Positions 33,902 through 44,800 of a stretch of DNA of 64,000 bases are shown piece by piece. A model generated the notes under the pieces. That model saw only the letters and a list, made by a program, of their open reading frames with translations, was not told where the DNA came from and ran no database searches. Numbering within the stretch: the stretch's first letter is position 1; every line of letters begins with the position of its first letter. The translations under genes and the position numbers were made by a program. The DNA lies in the NCBI GenBank assembly GCA_964390565.1, contig CAYMII010000005.1, forward strand, positions 62,001 to 126,000. The letters run 5' to 3'. Source of the stretch: UBA8529 sp964390565 (GTDB lineage: Bacteria; Bacteroidota; Bacteroidia; Bacteroidales; Tenuifilaceae).

Positions 33902-36900
33902 CTATTTTCTTAAAGCTCTTTCGAACTCTTCATCAAAACGTTTCATGATATGGTTGCAACCATGCTTAAACATTTGCTCACCTGTTTCGGTATTGGTGTT
34001 GATGAGTTCATACTTTTTTATTTCGGCATTGGTTGGTAATAACGATAGCGCCTCAGTGTTTGCTTCGTGGATATCGTTTATACCATTAACACCAAACTTC
34101 GATAGAAGTTTAATTACCTGTCCGCCCGAGGTGATTTCAACCTTAGGTTCTAAGCCAGTTTCAAAAGTTTGAATCATTCGTTGTGAGTTGGTAAATGAAC
34201 CACCTGTCTCAAACCAGAACGATGCAGGAAGCACGAGGTCTGCTTCCTTGGCCGTTTCGCTCATAAATGCATCCTGAACCACTTTAAAATCGGCTTTGCC
34301 GAAAGTCTCTTTTATTGATGATTTATCTTTTGCACAACCAATAGGGTCTTCACCAAAGATGAATAGGTTTTTGAAGTCACCCTTCTCAAATCTTTCGGTG
34401 AAGCACTCATCAACAACTTTAGGGAAATCGTTAACCTTCCACTTGTTCTTCATCTTTGTGATGAACTCAGAATCTGATAAGTCTTGTAGGCCAACTCCGG
34501 TCTTTGGTCTGATACCCATATCGAATAGCCCGTGAGAGTTATTCTTTTGCTTTAATGCGATAATTCCAGATGATGTTTTGCCCAATTTGCCAGTAATCAA
34601 AGCAAGGTTCATTATTTCGCGGGCAGTATCTGGACCAACCTCTTTTTCGGAAAAGATTAGCACTGCATTCATCTCGTTGTTGAACGATTCAGCAAAATCG
34701 GGAACGCATGCGCAATCGCAATCACAGTCGCTATAGCAAGCCTCAGTGCACAAATCTTTGTATTTAATTGATAGAAGATTCTTTTTATACTCCTCGTAAC
34801 CAGCACAGTTATCCTTAAGGAACAGACTGTTTTGCTTGCCATTGTAAATTAAGTAGTAGTTTACAGCCTTTATGAAATGGTAGTATGATTTAACTGTATT
34901 AAAGGTTGTTGCCTTGTGTTTAAGCGTGCTCTTTGGGTTGATTGAGATAACTTCAACGGGCTTTTTGGTTGAGTTAACCATATAGCCAGCAACGGGATTA
35001 TCCTTGTTAATCTCCGAACCAACAATAAAAACTTTGGAAGCACCCTTGAGGTCGGCAAATGGAACGTTTTTTACAGAGTCTTCTGCATAGCCTTTAGCAC
35101 CACCAAGATAATGGAAACTGCTTACGTTATTGGTTTTGGCACCAGCACGAGCAAGTTTTTGAACCAGATATTGCTCCTCGTTGGTCAATCCTGCTCCAGC
35201 AAAGAAGGCATTCTCATCTGGTTTTACAGATTTTATCTTATCTGCAATGATATCGAATGCTTTATCGAAAGATATCTCCTCAAACTTGCCATTAACTTTA
35301 AGTTGAGGCTTTGTGATTCTTGATTTATCATTGATGAAACGGTAGCCAAACTTGCCATACATGCAAAGGTTACCATCGCTGTTTACCATGCCTTCGGCAC
35401 CAGTTACTTTCATAACAAATCCACCTCGATGATGTAATGTTAGCTTGCAACCAACCGAGCAGTAACCGCAAATGGTTTCGAACTTATCAAGTTTTACAGG
35501 GCCTGGTTTGAATGGGAAGTTCTCGGTGATAGCACCAGTTGGACAAGCCGAAATACACATCCCACACGATTCGCACTTGGTGTCTTGCAATTTATCACCA
35601 AAAGCAGGAGCAACAAAGGTTTCGAAGCCACGCTTTGTAAGCGTTAAGGCGTTTGCACCAACAACATCTTTGCAAATCCTGATACAGCGTGAGCAAAGGA
35701 TACACTTGTTGTTGTCTATCTCGATGTATGGGTGTGCAATATTTAGAGCGTACTCTTTGTGCTCGCCTGCAAATCGAGTTTGATCGGCATTATATTTATC
35801 GGCATATTTCTTAAGGTCGCAATCGAAGTATTCGGCGCAACCGCACTCTAGGCAACGTCCAGTCTCAGCATGAGTTTGCTCCTCGGTATAACCCAACTCA
35901 ACCTCTTTGAAATTAACACGAGTGTTGGGCTCCATAACGGGCATCTCTTCCCTTATCTGGTTGCGGTAGCGACCAATATATTGATCTTTTTCCTGATTTT
36001 TGAAATTATCCCTTTTGCTTAGGAATTCCTTGGTTTTTGGTTCAACCTTTTGACCCATCAGGTATTGATGACAGCTGTGCGATGCAATTCGAGCCTGTCC
36101 AACAGCCTCAATTAATGTTGCTGGACCTGTAACGCCATCACCTGCTGCAAATACCGAAGGTATTCCTGTTTGAAGGGTATTTTTGTCAGCCTCAATATCG
36201 CCCCATTTGGTGGGCTTTAGCTGACCATTTTTAGCGTGTTTATTGATATCTTCAAGGAAGTTGATATCGGTCTTTTGACCGATTGCTGCTAAAATGTAAT
36301 CTACTTCGATATCAAACTCTGAACCTTCAATGGGAACTGGTCTTCTACGCCCCGATGCATCGGGTTCGCCTAATCCCATGCGAATTAGTGTCATGGATTT
36401 TAGTTTGCCATTCTCATCCTTATTAACCTTGATAGGGTTTGTGAGGAAAAGATATTCAACTCCTTCGAGTTTTGATTCATGAATTTCGATAGGATTGGCA
36501 GGCATCTCAGCCTCCGAACGACGATAAACCACTTTAACATCGGTACTTTTGCAACGAAGAGATGTGCGACAGCAGTCCATGGCAGTGTTTCCACCACCAA
36601 CTACAGCAATCTTTTTGCCTGAAAAATCGTAACGTTGGCCTGTAACCTCCATGTTGCGAAGGAAATCTATACCTGAGAATACGCCATCGGCGTCCTCGCC
36701 ATCGCAGCCAAGCAGAGTTCCACGCTGAGAACCTATGGTTAGGATAGTGGCATCGTATTTATCGGCAATCTCTTTGTAACTAAAGTTTTCCCCAAGTTTT
36801 TTATTGTAAAAGATGTTTGCTCCAAGCTCGGTGATACTATCGGTTTCCTTTTGGATAATATCGTTTGGAAGTCGATACTCAGGAATTCCATATCTTAACC

Positions 36901-37600
36901 AGCCACCTGAGTAAGGTTGAGCCTCGTAAATATCGCATTGGTGACCCAATTGCTGAAGGAAATATGCCGATGAAAGTCCACCAGGACCAGCACCAATAAT
37001 GGCTACCTTTTTACCTGTTGATGGTGCAATCTCAGGTTTATAATGATTTGCTGATGCTAAATCGGCATCGGCAGCAAAGCGTTTCATGTAGTCGATACCA
37101 ACACCAGTGCCTTCGTCAAGAAGGTTACGGCGACAAGCAGCCTCGCATGGGCGAACGCAAACCCTACCGCAAATTGCAGGAAGTGGGTTGGTTTGTTTTA
37201 TCACCTTAACAGCTTCGCTGTAAAGTCCTTTTTCAATCAGTGAGATATATCCCTGAACATCAACGCCTGCAGGGCATCGCTCGCGACATGGAGCAACGCA
37301 ATCGGCGTAGTGATTACTCATTATAAGGTCTAGCGCAGTTTTGCGCGCTTTGTAAATTCTGTCGTTATCGGTGTTGATCTTCATTCCCTCGGCAATACGA
37401 GTAGAGCAGGAGGGTTGAAGGTTACGATTGCCCTCAATCTCAACAAGACAAACATAGCATGCCGAGAATGGCTCAAGCCTTGGATCGTTGCAAAGAGTTG
37501 GGATTTCGATTCCATGCCTGCGCGCCACATCAAGTATGTATTCGCCTTTTGTACCTGTTGTATTTTGACCGTTGAGGATTATATTGATTTTGTCGCTCAT
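33902..37600 (-). CDS. NuoG/GltD/formate-dehydrogenase-like iron-sulfur flavoprotein fusion
   Basis: The 1232-residue protein has, in order: a NuoG-like [2Fe-2S] domain (C37, C48, C51, C65); a GltD-type dihydropyrimidine/glutamate-synthase oxidoreductase domain with N-terminal cysteines (C101-C109, C144-C156) and two dinucleotide folds ('VAIIGAGPGGLSSAYFL' near 200, 'IAVVGGGNTAMDCC' near 331); a 2[4Fe-4S] ferredoxin domain (C633/636/639/643, C676/679/682/686); and a formate-dehydrogenase-like domain with C711, C714, C718, C746. The catalytic Sec/Cys expected after 'TNNV' is absent and the C-terminal pterin-binding domain is lacking, so formate oxidation is doubtful. It follows nuoE- and nuoF-like genes as one operon, suggesting an NAD(P)H-linked, perhaps electron-bifurcating complex. 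Confidence 0.85.
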   Translation of the reverse strand: MSDKINIILNGQNTTGTKGEYILDVARRHGIEIPTLCNDPRLEPFSACYVCLVEIEGNRNLQPSCSTRIAEGMKINTDNDRIYKARKTALDLIMSNHYADCVAPCRERCPAGVDVQGYISLIEKGLYSEAVKVIKQTNPLPAICGRVCVRPCEAACRRNLLDEGTGVGIDYMKRFAADADLASANHYKPEIAPSTGKKVAIIGAGPGGLSSAYFLQQLGHQCDIYEAQPYSGGWLRYGIPEYRLPNDIIQKETDSITELGANIFYNKKLGENFSYKEIADKYDATILTIGSQRGTLLGCDGEDADGVFSGIDFLRNMEVTGQRYDFSGKKIAVVGGGNTAMDCCRTSLRCKSTDVKVVYRRSEAEMPANPIEIHESKLEGVEYLFLTNPIKVNKDENGKLKSMTLIRMGLGEPDASGRRRPVPIEGSEFDIEVDYILAAIGQKTDINFLEDINKHAKNGQLKPTKWGDIEADKNTLQTGIPSVFAAGDGVTGPATLIEAVGQARIASHSCHQYLMGQKVEPKTKEFLSKRDNFKNQEKDQYIGRYRNQIREEMPVMEPNTRVNFKEVELGYTEEQTHAETGRCLECGCAEYFDCDLKKYADKYNADQTRFAGEHKEYALNIAHPYIEIDNNKCILCSRCIRICKDVVGANALTLTKRGFETFVAPAFGDKLQDTKCESCGMCISACPTGAITENFPFKPGPVKLDKFETICGYCSVGCKLTLHHRGGFVMKVTGAEGMVNSDGNLCMYGKFGYRFINDKSRITKPQLKVNGKFEEISFDKAFDIIADKIKSVKPDENAFFAGAGLTNEEQYLVQKLARAGAKTNNVSSFHYLGGAKGYAEDSVKNVPFADLKGASKVFIVGSEINKDNPVAGYMVNSTKKPVEVISINPKSTLKHKATTFNTVKSYYHFIKAVNYYLIYNGKQNSLFLKDNCAGYEEYKKNLLSIKYKDLCTEACYSDCDCDCACVPDFAESFNNEMNAVLIFSEKEVGPDTAREIMNLALITGKLGKTSSGIIALKQKNNSHGLFDMGIRPKTGVGLQDLSDSEFITKMKNKWKVNDFPKVVDECFTERFEKGDFKNLFIFGEDPIGCAKDKSSIKETFGKADFKVVQDAFMSETAKEADLVLPASFWFETGGSFTNSQRMIQTFETGLEPKVEITSGGQVIKLLSKFGVNGINDIHEANTEALSLLPTNAEIKKYELINTNTETGEQMFKHGCNHIMKRFDEEFERALRK

Positions 37601-37607
37601 ATCTTGT

Positions 37608-37640
37608 TTAGTTGATAGTTGTTAGTTGACAGTTGTTAGA
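37608..37640. repeat. GTTGATAGTTGTTAGTTG-type repeat
   Basis: The short gap between the NuoG-like and NuoF-like genes carries GTTGATAGTTGTTAGTTGAC-like units. Its reverse complement occurs at 51627-51660 before thiF. It looks like a low-complexity dispersed repeat. Confidence 0.55.
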
Positions 37641-37648
37641 ATACCTTA

Positions 37649-39427
37649 TCAAGAAACCATTATAGCATCAAACTTGCAGCGCGAGTAACAATCGCCACAA
37701 CGGATACATTTATCTTGATGAATGAAATGAGCCTTCTTTTTCTCACCTTCAATTGCTTTTACTGGACACTTAATACCGCAAACCATACAACCTGTACATT
37801 TATCGGGTTTTATCTCGTAGGTCAGAAGCGTTTTGCAACTTAATGCTGGGCATTTTTTATCGCGGATATGCGCTTCGTACTCATGTCTGAAATATTTTAT
37901 GGTTGTAAGTACTGGATTTGGTGCAGTTTGACCAAGTCCGCAAAGCGTGCTATCCTTGATTTGATGAGCAAGTTCTTCTAACTTTTCAATATCGCCTTCA
38001 ACACCTTTACCTTCGGTTATTCTGGTTAATATTTCGAGCATTCGCTTGGTTCCAATGCGGCAGAAAGTACATTTTCCGCACGATTCCTTTTGAGTAAAAT
38101 CGAGGAAGAACCTTGCAATATCAACCATACAAGTGGTTTCGTCCATCACAACCATACCGCCAGAGCCCATGATTGCTCCGGTTGCATTAACTTGATCGTA
38201 ATCGATTTGTAAATCGGCAAGATGCTTTGGGATACATCCACCCGATGGACCGCCCATTTGAACAGCTTTAAATTCCTTATCGTTTTGGATACCACCACCA
38301 AGTTTGTAGATAACATCTTTAAGCGTGATTCCCATTGGAACTTCAACTAATCCACCGTGCTTAATTTTGCCTGTAAGGGCAAAAACCTTAGTTCCCTTAC
38401 TCTTCTCAGTGCCATACTTGTTGAACGAACCAGCGCCATTGTAAACGATATATGGAATGTTTGCAAAGGTTTCAACGTTGTTGATGTTCGATGGTTTTTT
38501 CCAAAGGCCAGATTCTGCTGGGAATGGAGGACGTTTTGTTGGCATTCCACGTTTACCTTCGATTGATTGCATTAAAGCCGTTTCCTCGCCGCAAACAAAT
38601 GCTCCAGCTCCCTCTTTTACATAGATATCGAGGTTGAAACCTTCTATTCCACATATATTTTTACCTAGATATCCTTTTTGACGTGCTTGCTCCAAGGCAA
38701 TATTTAGGCGCTTGATTGCAAGCGGATACTCCGCACGACAATAGATAACACCATGATTTGCTCCAATGGCGTAAGCGCCAATTATCATCCCTTCGAGAAC
38801 TGCATGAGGATCACCTTCGAGTAGCGAACGGTCCATGAATGCTCCTGGGTCGCCTTCATCTGCGTTGCAGATGATATACTTATCGTCGCTCTGGTTGTTG
38901 CGAGCAAATCGCCACTTCATACCTGTGGCAAAACCTCCGCCTCCACGACCACGAAGGCCAGAGTCGAGAACGGTTTGAATAACCGTTTCGAATGGCATCT
39001 TTTCTGAAGCAATCTTCTTGATTGCTTTGTACCCATCGCGGGCTTCGTACTCCTCAATGCTCTCGGGGTCGATATAGCCACAATTGCGAAGCGCAATTTT
39101 AACTTGCCCCTCAAAGTATGCTTTGTCGGGAGTATCGAACAAATCGGTTTTTACTACATACTCTTTGATTGGATTGAAACCGATAACGTGCTGTTGAAGG
39201 ATTTCAACGGCTTTATCCTCGGTAACATCTCCATATATGAATGAGCCAGTCTCATCAATAACCTCTACCAATGGTTCGCGGTAGCACATCCCGATGCAGC
39301 TGGTTTTCCTAAGTTCAAATTCAAGTTTATCAGCCTCTTTAAGGGCTTTGATTTTATTGTAAACCTTGTTGGCTCCAGCAGCAATTCCGCAGCTGCCTAA
39401 ACCTACTATTACTTTTGTTTGTGCCAT
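37649..39427 (-). CDS. NuoF-like NADH-oxidising subunit with extra ferredoxin domain
   Basis: The 592-residue protein has an N-terminal thioredoxin-like [2Fe-2S] region (C13, C44, C48), the FMN/NADH fold ('RGRGGGGFATGMKW', 'CNADEGDPGAFMDRSLLEGD'), an SLBB domain, a [4Fe-4S] site ('ESCGKCTFCRIGTKRM', 'TLCGLGQ') and a C-terminal 2[4Fe-4S] ferredoxin ('CTGCMVCGIKCPVKAIEG', 'CIRCGDCYSRCKFDA'). This is the HydB/HndC/HoxF-like form used in soluble hydrogenases and formate dehydrogenases, not complex I. It should transfer electrons between NADH and the large fusion subunit. It lies between the NuoE-like and the fusion genes. Confidence 0.92.
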   Translation of the reverse strand: MAQTKVIVGLGSCGIAAGANKVYNKIKALKEADKLEFELRKTSCIGMCYREPLVEVIDETGSFIYGDVTEDKAVEILQQHVIGFNPIKEYVVKTDLFDTPDKAYFEGQVKIALRNCGYIDPESIEEYEARDGYKAIKKIASEKMPFETVIQTVLDSGLRGRGGGGFATGMKWRFARNNQSDDKYIICNADEGDPGAFMDRSLLEGDPHAVLEGMIIGAYAIGANHGVIYCRAEYPLAIKRLNIALEQARQKGYLGKNICGIEGFNLDIYVKEGAGAFVCGEETALMQSIEGKRGMPTKRPPFPAESGLWKKPSNINNVETFANIPYIVYNGAGSFNKYGTEKSKGTKVFALTGKIKHGGLVEVPMGITLKDVIYKLGGGIQNDKEFKAVQMGGPSGGCIPKHLADLQIDYDQVNATGAIMGSGGMVVMDETTCMVDIARFFLDFTQKESCGKCTFCRIGTKRMLEILTRITEGKGVEGDIEKLEELAHQIKDSTLCGLGQTAPNPVLTTIKYFRHEYEAHIRDKKCPALSCKTLLTYEIKPDKCTGCMVCGIKCPVKAIEGEKKKAHFIHQDKCIRCGDCYSRCKFDAIMVS

Positions 39428-39494
39428 TAATTAGATTTTTTTGGGGTGTTTTAATTAGTTGATAATGTTGATTCTAAAAACCACACACTAAAAA

Positions 39495-40025
39495 CTATAC
39501 ACCGCTTTGGCTTTCTTGTATTCTGATATCTTTTATGATCTTTACTGCAGATGCTCCGGTTAGCTTACCGTAAGCCTCATCGCCAATCATCATAACGGGT
39601 GCAAGCGAGCAACAACCAAGACATGCAACCGATTCGAGAGTAAATAATCTATCCTCGGTGGTTTCTCCATCCCTTACATTTAATGCTTCTTTAATTGCAT
39701 CTGAGATTGCATCGGCGTTTTGAACATGGCAAGCAGTTCCGTGGCATACTTTGATAATATGTTTGCCAACTGGATTCAATCGGAATTGGGAATAAAATGT
39801 GGCTACACCATACATATCGCTTAATGCAATTCCAGAGTGTTGTGATATTCTTTCGAATGCTTTTCGTGGGATATACCCGTAAAGTTCTTGCGCACCTTGT
39901 AAAAGAGGAATTAAACTGCCTTTTTTACCTTTGTATTTATCAAGTAAAGGCTCAAGAAGGGCAATGTCTACCACTTCACCGTTACTCTTGTTTTGAATTT
40001 CAGGTTGGAGTCTTTGTACTCGCAT
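39495..40025 (-). CDS. NuoE-like [2Fe-2S] subunit
   Basis: The 176-residue protein has the NuoE fold with four cluster cysteines in the order C94, C99 ('CHGTACH') and C135, C139 ('CLGCCSLAPVM'). It starts a three-gene run with the NuoF-like and fusion genes. Upstream 'FERISQHSGIALSDMYGVAT' is a standard helix of this family. It should pass electrons from the NuoF FMN. Its short C-terminus ends at GV, without additional domains. Confidence 0.93.
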   Translation of the reverse strand: MRVQRLQPEIQNKSNGEVVDIALLEPLLDKYKGKKGSLIPLLQGAQELYGYIPRKAFERISQHSGIALSDMYGVATFYSQFRLNPVGKHIIKVCHGTACHVQNADAISDAIKEALNVRDGETTEDRLFTLESVACLGCCSLAPVMMIGDEAYGKLTGASAVKIIKDIRIQESQSGV

Positions 40026-40058
40026 TGCTAACTTTTTTAGGCGTTTTTAAAAGAAATG

Positions 40059-40066
40059 CAAATATA
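40059..40066 (-). promoter_or_regulatory. -7 promoter element of the nuoEF-like operon
   Basis: TATATTTG on the minus strand is an exact TAnnTTTG match, about 35 bases before the nuoE-like ATG. Confidence 0.5.
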
Positions 40067-40122
40067 TAGATGTTTATATATTTTATGTGCTCTTGAAAGG
40101 CTGAATTTACAAGAAATATTTT

Positions 40123-40162
40123 AAAAAAAATCTGTCAGGCTGTGGTGAGCAGCCCGACAGAT
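40123..40162 (-). terminator. Rho-independent terminator of glutamate dehydrogenase
   Basis: ATCTGTCGGGCT and AGCCTGACAGAT (minus strand) pair over 12 bases with one mismatch, and a run of eight T follows. It starts 22 bases after the gdhA stop. Confidence 0.85.
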
Positions 40163-40184
40163 ACTACTAAAACTAAAGGGAACG

Positions 40185-41540
40185 TTATACGACTCCTTGA
40201 TCAATCATTGAATTGGCAACCTTTACAAAGCCTCCGATGTTTGCTCCATCAACGTAGTTAATGTAACCATCCTCTTTTGTGCCATATTTCTTACAAGTTT
40301 CATGAATATCTTTCATGATTTGGTGTAGGCGAGCGTCAACCTCTTCGCGTGTCCAAGATAAACGAAGTGAGTTTTGAGACATCTCAAGACCAGATGTTGC
40401 AACACCACCAGCGTTAGCTGCTTTGCCTGGGCCAAATAAAATCTTATTCTTGATGTATACTTCAACAGCCTCAGGGTTTGATGGCATGTTCGCACCCTCA
40501 GAAACGCAATAGCAACCGTTCTTAACAAGAATTTTAGCCTCTTCGCCGTTAATCTCATTTTGGGTTGCACTTGGTAGAGCTACATCGCACTTAATACCCC
40601 ATGGACGTTCGCCTGGGAAGTAATCGCAACCATACTTATCAGCATACTCTTTAATACGGCCACGTTTCTCGTTTTTAAGCCACATTACAAATTTTAGTTT
40701 TTCAGCATCGATACCTTTTGAATCGTAGATGAAGCCTTCAGAGTCAGATAGGGTAACACATTTTCCGCCAAACTCGTTAACTTTTTCAACGGTATATTGG
40801 GCAACATTTCCTGAACCAGATACGGTAACAACTTTACCTTTGAAGCTTTCGCCACGGGTTTTAAGCATCTCTTGAGCAAAGTATACGTTGCCGTATCCTG
40901 TTGCTTCGGGACGAATTAATGAACCACCCCAAAGTCTACCTTTACCTGTTAGAACTCCAGTGAACTCGTTACGGATACGTTTATATTGGCCAAACATGAA
41001 ACCAATTTCGCGACCACCAACACCTATATCTCCTGCAGGAACATCTGTGTCGGGCCCAATATGCTTGCAAAGTTCAGTCATGAAACTTTGGCAGAAACGC
41101 ATAACCTCTTTATCAGATTTTCCTTTAGGATCAAAATCAGATCCCCCTTTACCACCACCCATAGGAAGTGTGGTTAAGCTGTTTTTGAAAACTTGCTCAA
41201 AAGCTAAGAATTTCAAAATACCAAGATTTACAGTTGGGTGGAAGCGTAAACCGCCTTTGTATGGGCCAATTGCGCTATTCATCTCAATACGATAACCTCT
41301 ATTGATTTGGATTTCGCCTTTATCATCAATCCAAGGAACTCTGAAAATTATTGTTCTCTCGGGTTCAGTAATTCTTTCAAGAATTTTCTCATTATAGTAT
41401 ATTGGATGCTCTTCCATGTAAGGCATAATACTTTCGATAACTTCCCTTACTGCTTGATGGAATTCAAGTTCTGATGGGTTTTTAGCCACTACTTGGGCCA
41501 TGAACTTGTTAACTTTTTGCTCAATAGCTTCGTTTTTCAT
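40185..41540 (-). CDS. gdhA: Glutamate dehydrogenase
   Basis: The 451-residue protein matches the hexameric glutamate dehydrogenases: substrate site 'GPYKGGLRFHPTVNLGILKF', catalytic Lys in 'PMGGGKGGSDFDPKGKS', 'DVPAGDIGVGGREIGFMFGQ' and a Rossmann fold with 'TVSGSGNVAQYTVEKV'. It converts 2-oxoglutarate and ammonium to glutamate or the reverse; cofactor preference (NADP or NAD) cannot be settled by eye. It is monocistronic with its own terminator. The 294-base gap to the divergent 41835 gene shows no gene or clear motif. Confidence 0.95.
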   Translation of the reverse strand: MKNEAIEQKVNKFMAQVVAKNPSELEFHQAVREVIESIMPYMEEHPIYYNEKILERITEPERTIIFRVPWIDDKGEIQINRGYRIEMNSAIGPYKGGLRFHPTVNLGILKFLAFEQVFKNSLTTLPMGGGKGGSDFDPKGKSDKEVMRFCQSFMTELCKHIGPDTDVPAGDIGVGGREIGFMFGQYKRIRNEFTGVLTGKGRLWGGSLIRPEATGYGNVYFAQEMLKTRGESFKGKVVTVSGSGNVAQYTVEKVNEFGGKCVTLSDSEGFIYDSKGIDAEKLKFVMWLKNEKRGRIKEYADKYGCDYFPGERPWGIKCDVALPSATQNEINGEEAKILVKNGCYCVSEGANMPSNPEAVEVYIKNKILFGPGKAANAGGVATSGLEMSQNSLRLSWTREEVDARLHQIMKDIHETCKKYGTKEDGYINYVDGANIGGFVKVANSMIDQGVV

Positions 41541-41834
41541 GATTAAATGTTTTAGTTAAGAGTTGTATTTTTTGTGAATGAGTGTTCCGTTTAAATTCAG
41601 TTGAAAGTTATTGCAAAAAAATCATTAAATAACTGAGAATGATTAAAATACAGTTATATACCGATGAGGGTGTTCGGCGTTTTACGTAATCTTTCTCCGA
41701 GTTTTACTTAAATGCTTTTTTTGCATTGATGATGATGAAAAATGAAGCTAACTTGAAACGTTTTAAATGATAAATTCAATATGAGATAAGGTTTAGAAAG
41801 ACGTTTAGTAAACTCACTCCAAACTCCTTTTGCC

Positions 41835-44800
41835 ATGCCTCAAACAGCTGCTAATCCAGAAGATTTTTATAAACTGCTAGCTCAAAGCAAAGAGAGGCTT
41901 AAGGAGTTGGCAGCAATCAATCAGGCCATTGCCATTACAAAAGAGGGTAAATCTATTGAGGATACTCTTCATCAACTTTGCCTGATTCTTCCCGATGCTT
42001 GGCAATACCCCGAGTATACCATTGTTCATATTAAGTATGGAAAGTACGAATTTCAAACATCAGGATTCAGGGTTACACCATGGTGTCAAAGGCAGGATTT
42101 TGAAACTATTGATGGTGACTTCGGATTTATTGAGATTTTCTATACTCGCGAGTTTCCCGAGGAACATGAGGGGCCATTCCTAAAAGAGGAGCGCGATCTT
42201 ATCATAAATATTACCAATATCTTAACAGGCTATCTAAATAGCATTAAAGGGAAAGATATTATTAAAGAAGTTCGTGTTGTTCAGAAACGAAAGTCTGAAG
42301 GCGATGGTACCGCAAGTAAACAACTTTTACAGCACTTTATTAATCAGCATAATGTTGATAGGGACATTTATCACGATCTGATGCCCTTTAAAGTAAAGGA
42401 AATACTCCTTATATCTACTCTTTACGATGCTTACAGCATAGAGAAGGAGGATAGGCTTACCGATAATATTCTTGGTGAGTATTCCAAATTAAGTTTATCA
42501 ACCGTACCACGTATTACTGGAGTGTCTAACCTTGATGAGGCTCTCGAAAAACTCGATGAGAAGTACTTCAACATGGTTATCATCATGATGGGTGCCGATA
42601 CGCACACTCCATTGGAAATGAGTAAAAGGATTAAAAGTGAGTATAGCTATGTTCCATTGTATCTTCTGGTTAACAATAGTATTATTGTTAATGAGATGGA
42701 GAAGAACCCTGTTTCCATTGCCAGCATTGATAAAATATTTGTATGGAATGGCGACCCAAAGGTTTTCTTTACAATGATTAAACTTCTTGAGGATAAGGTG
42801 AATATCGAGAATGATACGCGAATTGCATTGACAAGGGTAATTCTTTTAGTTGAAGATTCGCCTAAATACTATTCAAGGTATCTTCCACTACTGTATAGCA
42901 GCGTACTTGAGCAGACCAAGCGCGTGATTGAAGATGTTAGCACAGACGATTTGTACAAAGTGCTTCGGATAAGGATACGCCCCAAGATTATACTTGCAGG
43001 CACCTACGAGGAAGCAATCGACCTGTTTACTCGTTATAAAAACTACATGCTTTGTCTCATATCAGATGTGAAGTTTTATAAAAACAACATCCTCGACGAT
43101 AATGCAGGTTTACAGCTTGTAACTCATGTTCGCAAGGAGTTGCCAAGTTTGCCTGTTATAATTCAATCGTATGAGCAGAGCAAGGAAGAGATGGCCTTTA
43201 AGATGAAGGTCTCATTCATTAACAAGAACTCTGAGAGCTTGATGCAGGAGATTAGGAGTTTTTTGAGTAACTATTTGGGCTTTGGTGATTTTGTTTTTCG
43301 TGATGCAAACAGTAATCCAATTGCAATTGCCTCAACCATGGAGGAGTTTGAGCGGGAGCTGAGGATTATCCCAAACGATAGCCTCCTTTATCATGCCCAA
43401 AAAAACCACTTCTCCATGTGGCTTGCCGCTCGTGGCGAAATTCAAGTAGCCAGAATCATTCACCCATCAACTATTGATGATTTTTCGGGACCTGAAGAAA
43501 TTCGCGAATACTTGCTTAATACTTTGAAGAAGTATAGACAGGAGAAACGACGTGGAAAAATTGTTGGTTTTGATACTGCATGGGAGGTTGATGAGAGTAA
43601 CATCGTAAGCCTTGCCGAAGGTTCATTCGGAGGGAAAGGTAGAGGGTTATCGTTTATTAATACCCTAATTTACACATTTGATATTTCGCAGTATGCACCA
43701 AATATTAACCTTCGAACACCTCGAACCTCAATTATCGGAACTACCGAGTATGAGGGTTTTATGATGCGAAATAATTTGTACGAAAAAGTTTTTGCGTCCT
43801 CGAATTTCCTTGAAATACAAAAACATTTTTTAGAGGCTGAACTATCGGATCAACTTAAAATTAGGCTTGATAGACTTTTACAGATATATCATCGCCCATT
43901 GGCTGTTCGTTCATCGGGCTTGCTTGAGGATTCTATCATGCAGCCTTTTGCTGGAATTTTTGAAACCTATATTGTTCCCAACAATCATCCCGATAAGCAT
44001 GTGCGATTGAAACAGGCGATGGATGCCGTCAAGCTTGTTTATGCTTCTGTTTTCTCCGATACTGCAAGGGGCTACATCAAGGCAATAAACTATAAGATTG
44101 AGGATGAACGGATGGCTGTAATAATACAGGAAGTAGTTGGTAATTCTTTTGGCAATTACTATTATCCTCATATTAGCGGCGTGGCGCAGTCCTATAACTA
44201 CTATCCTTTTGGTCATATTCAACCCGATGATGGTTTTGCAAATATTGCTTTAGGGCTTGGTAAGTATGTTGTTGAAGGTGAGCGAGCTTATCGTTTTTGT
44301 CCTAAGTACCCAACCTTGATAAACTACTCCAATAACGATTTGATTAAAAATTCTCAGGTCGATTTCTTTGCTGTTGATCTTTCAAAGCATGAAATCAATT
44401 TGCTGGAAGGAGATGAAGCGGGTCTTGCTAGACTAAATCTATATGAATCGGAGCAGCATGGTACTTTGAAACATTGCGCATCGGTATATAACCCTGAAAA
44501 TAATTCAATTACACCTGGCTTAGGCCAACCGGGACCAAGAGTGGTTAATTTTGCTAATATATTAAAGTACAATTACATCCCTTTAGCACAAACCATTCAG
44601 GTTGTACTTGATGTCGTTAAGGAGGCGTTAGGTGTTGCCTGCGAAATTGAGTTTGCTGTGGATTTAAATCGCGACACGAACTATAAATCCTCTTTTTTCC
44701 TTTTACAGATAAAACCAATGCTTGGAAATACTCAGGATTATAAAGTTGATTTAGACTCTGTTGATATGAGTAAAGTAATACTCCTATCTAAAAACGGCAT

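Noticed and set aside
33902..37600. Calling this gene a formate dehydrogenase α subunit
   Set aside because: The motif order is formate-dehydrogenase-like, but the Sec/Cys ligand is not at the expected place and the C-terminal pterin domain is missing, so catalysis of formate is not supported.
41541..41834. Possible riboswitch or small RNA upstream of the tandem ATP-grasp genes
   Set aside because: No stable fold or known consensus is visible in this AT-rich divergent gap.
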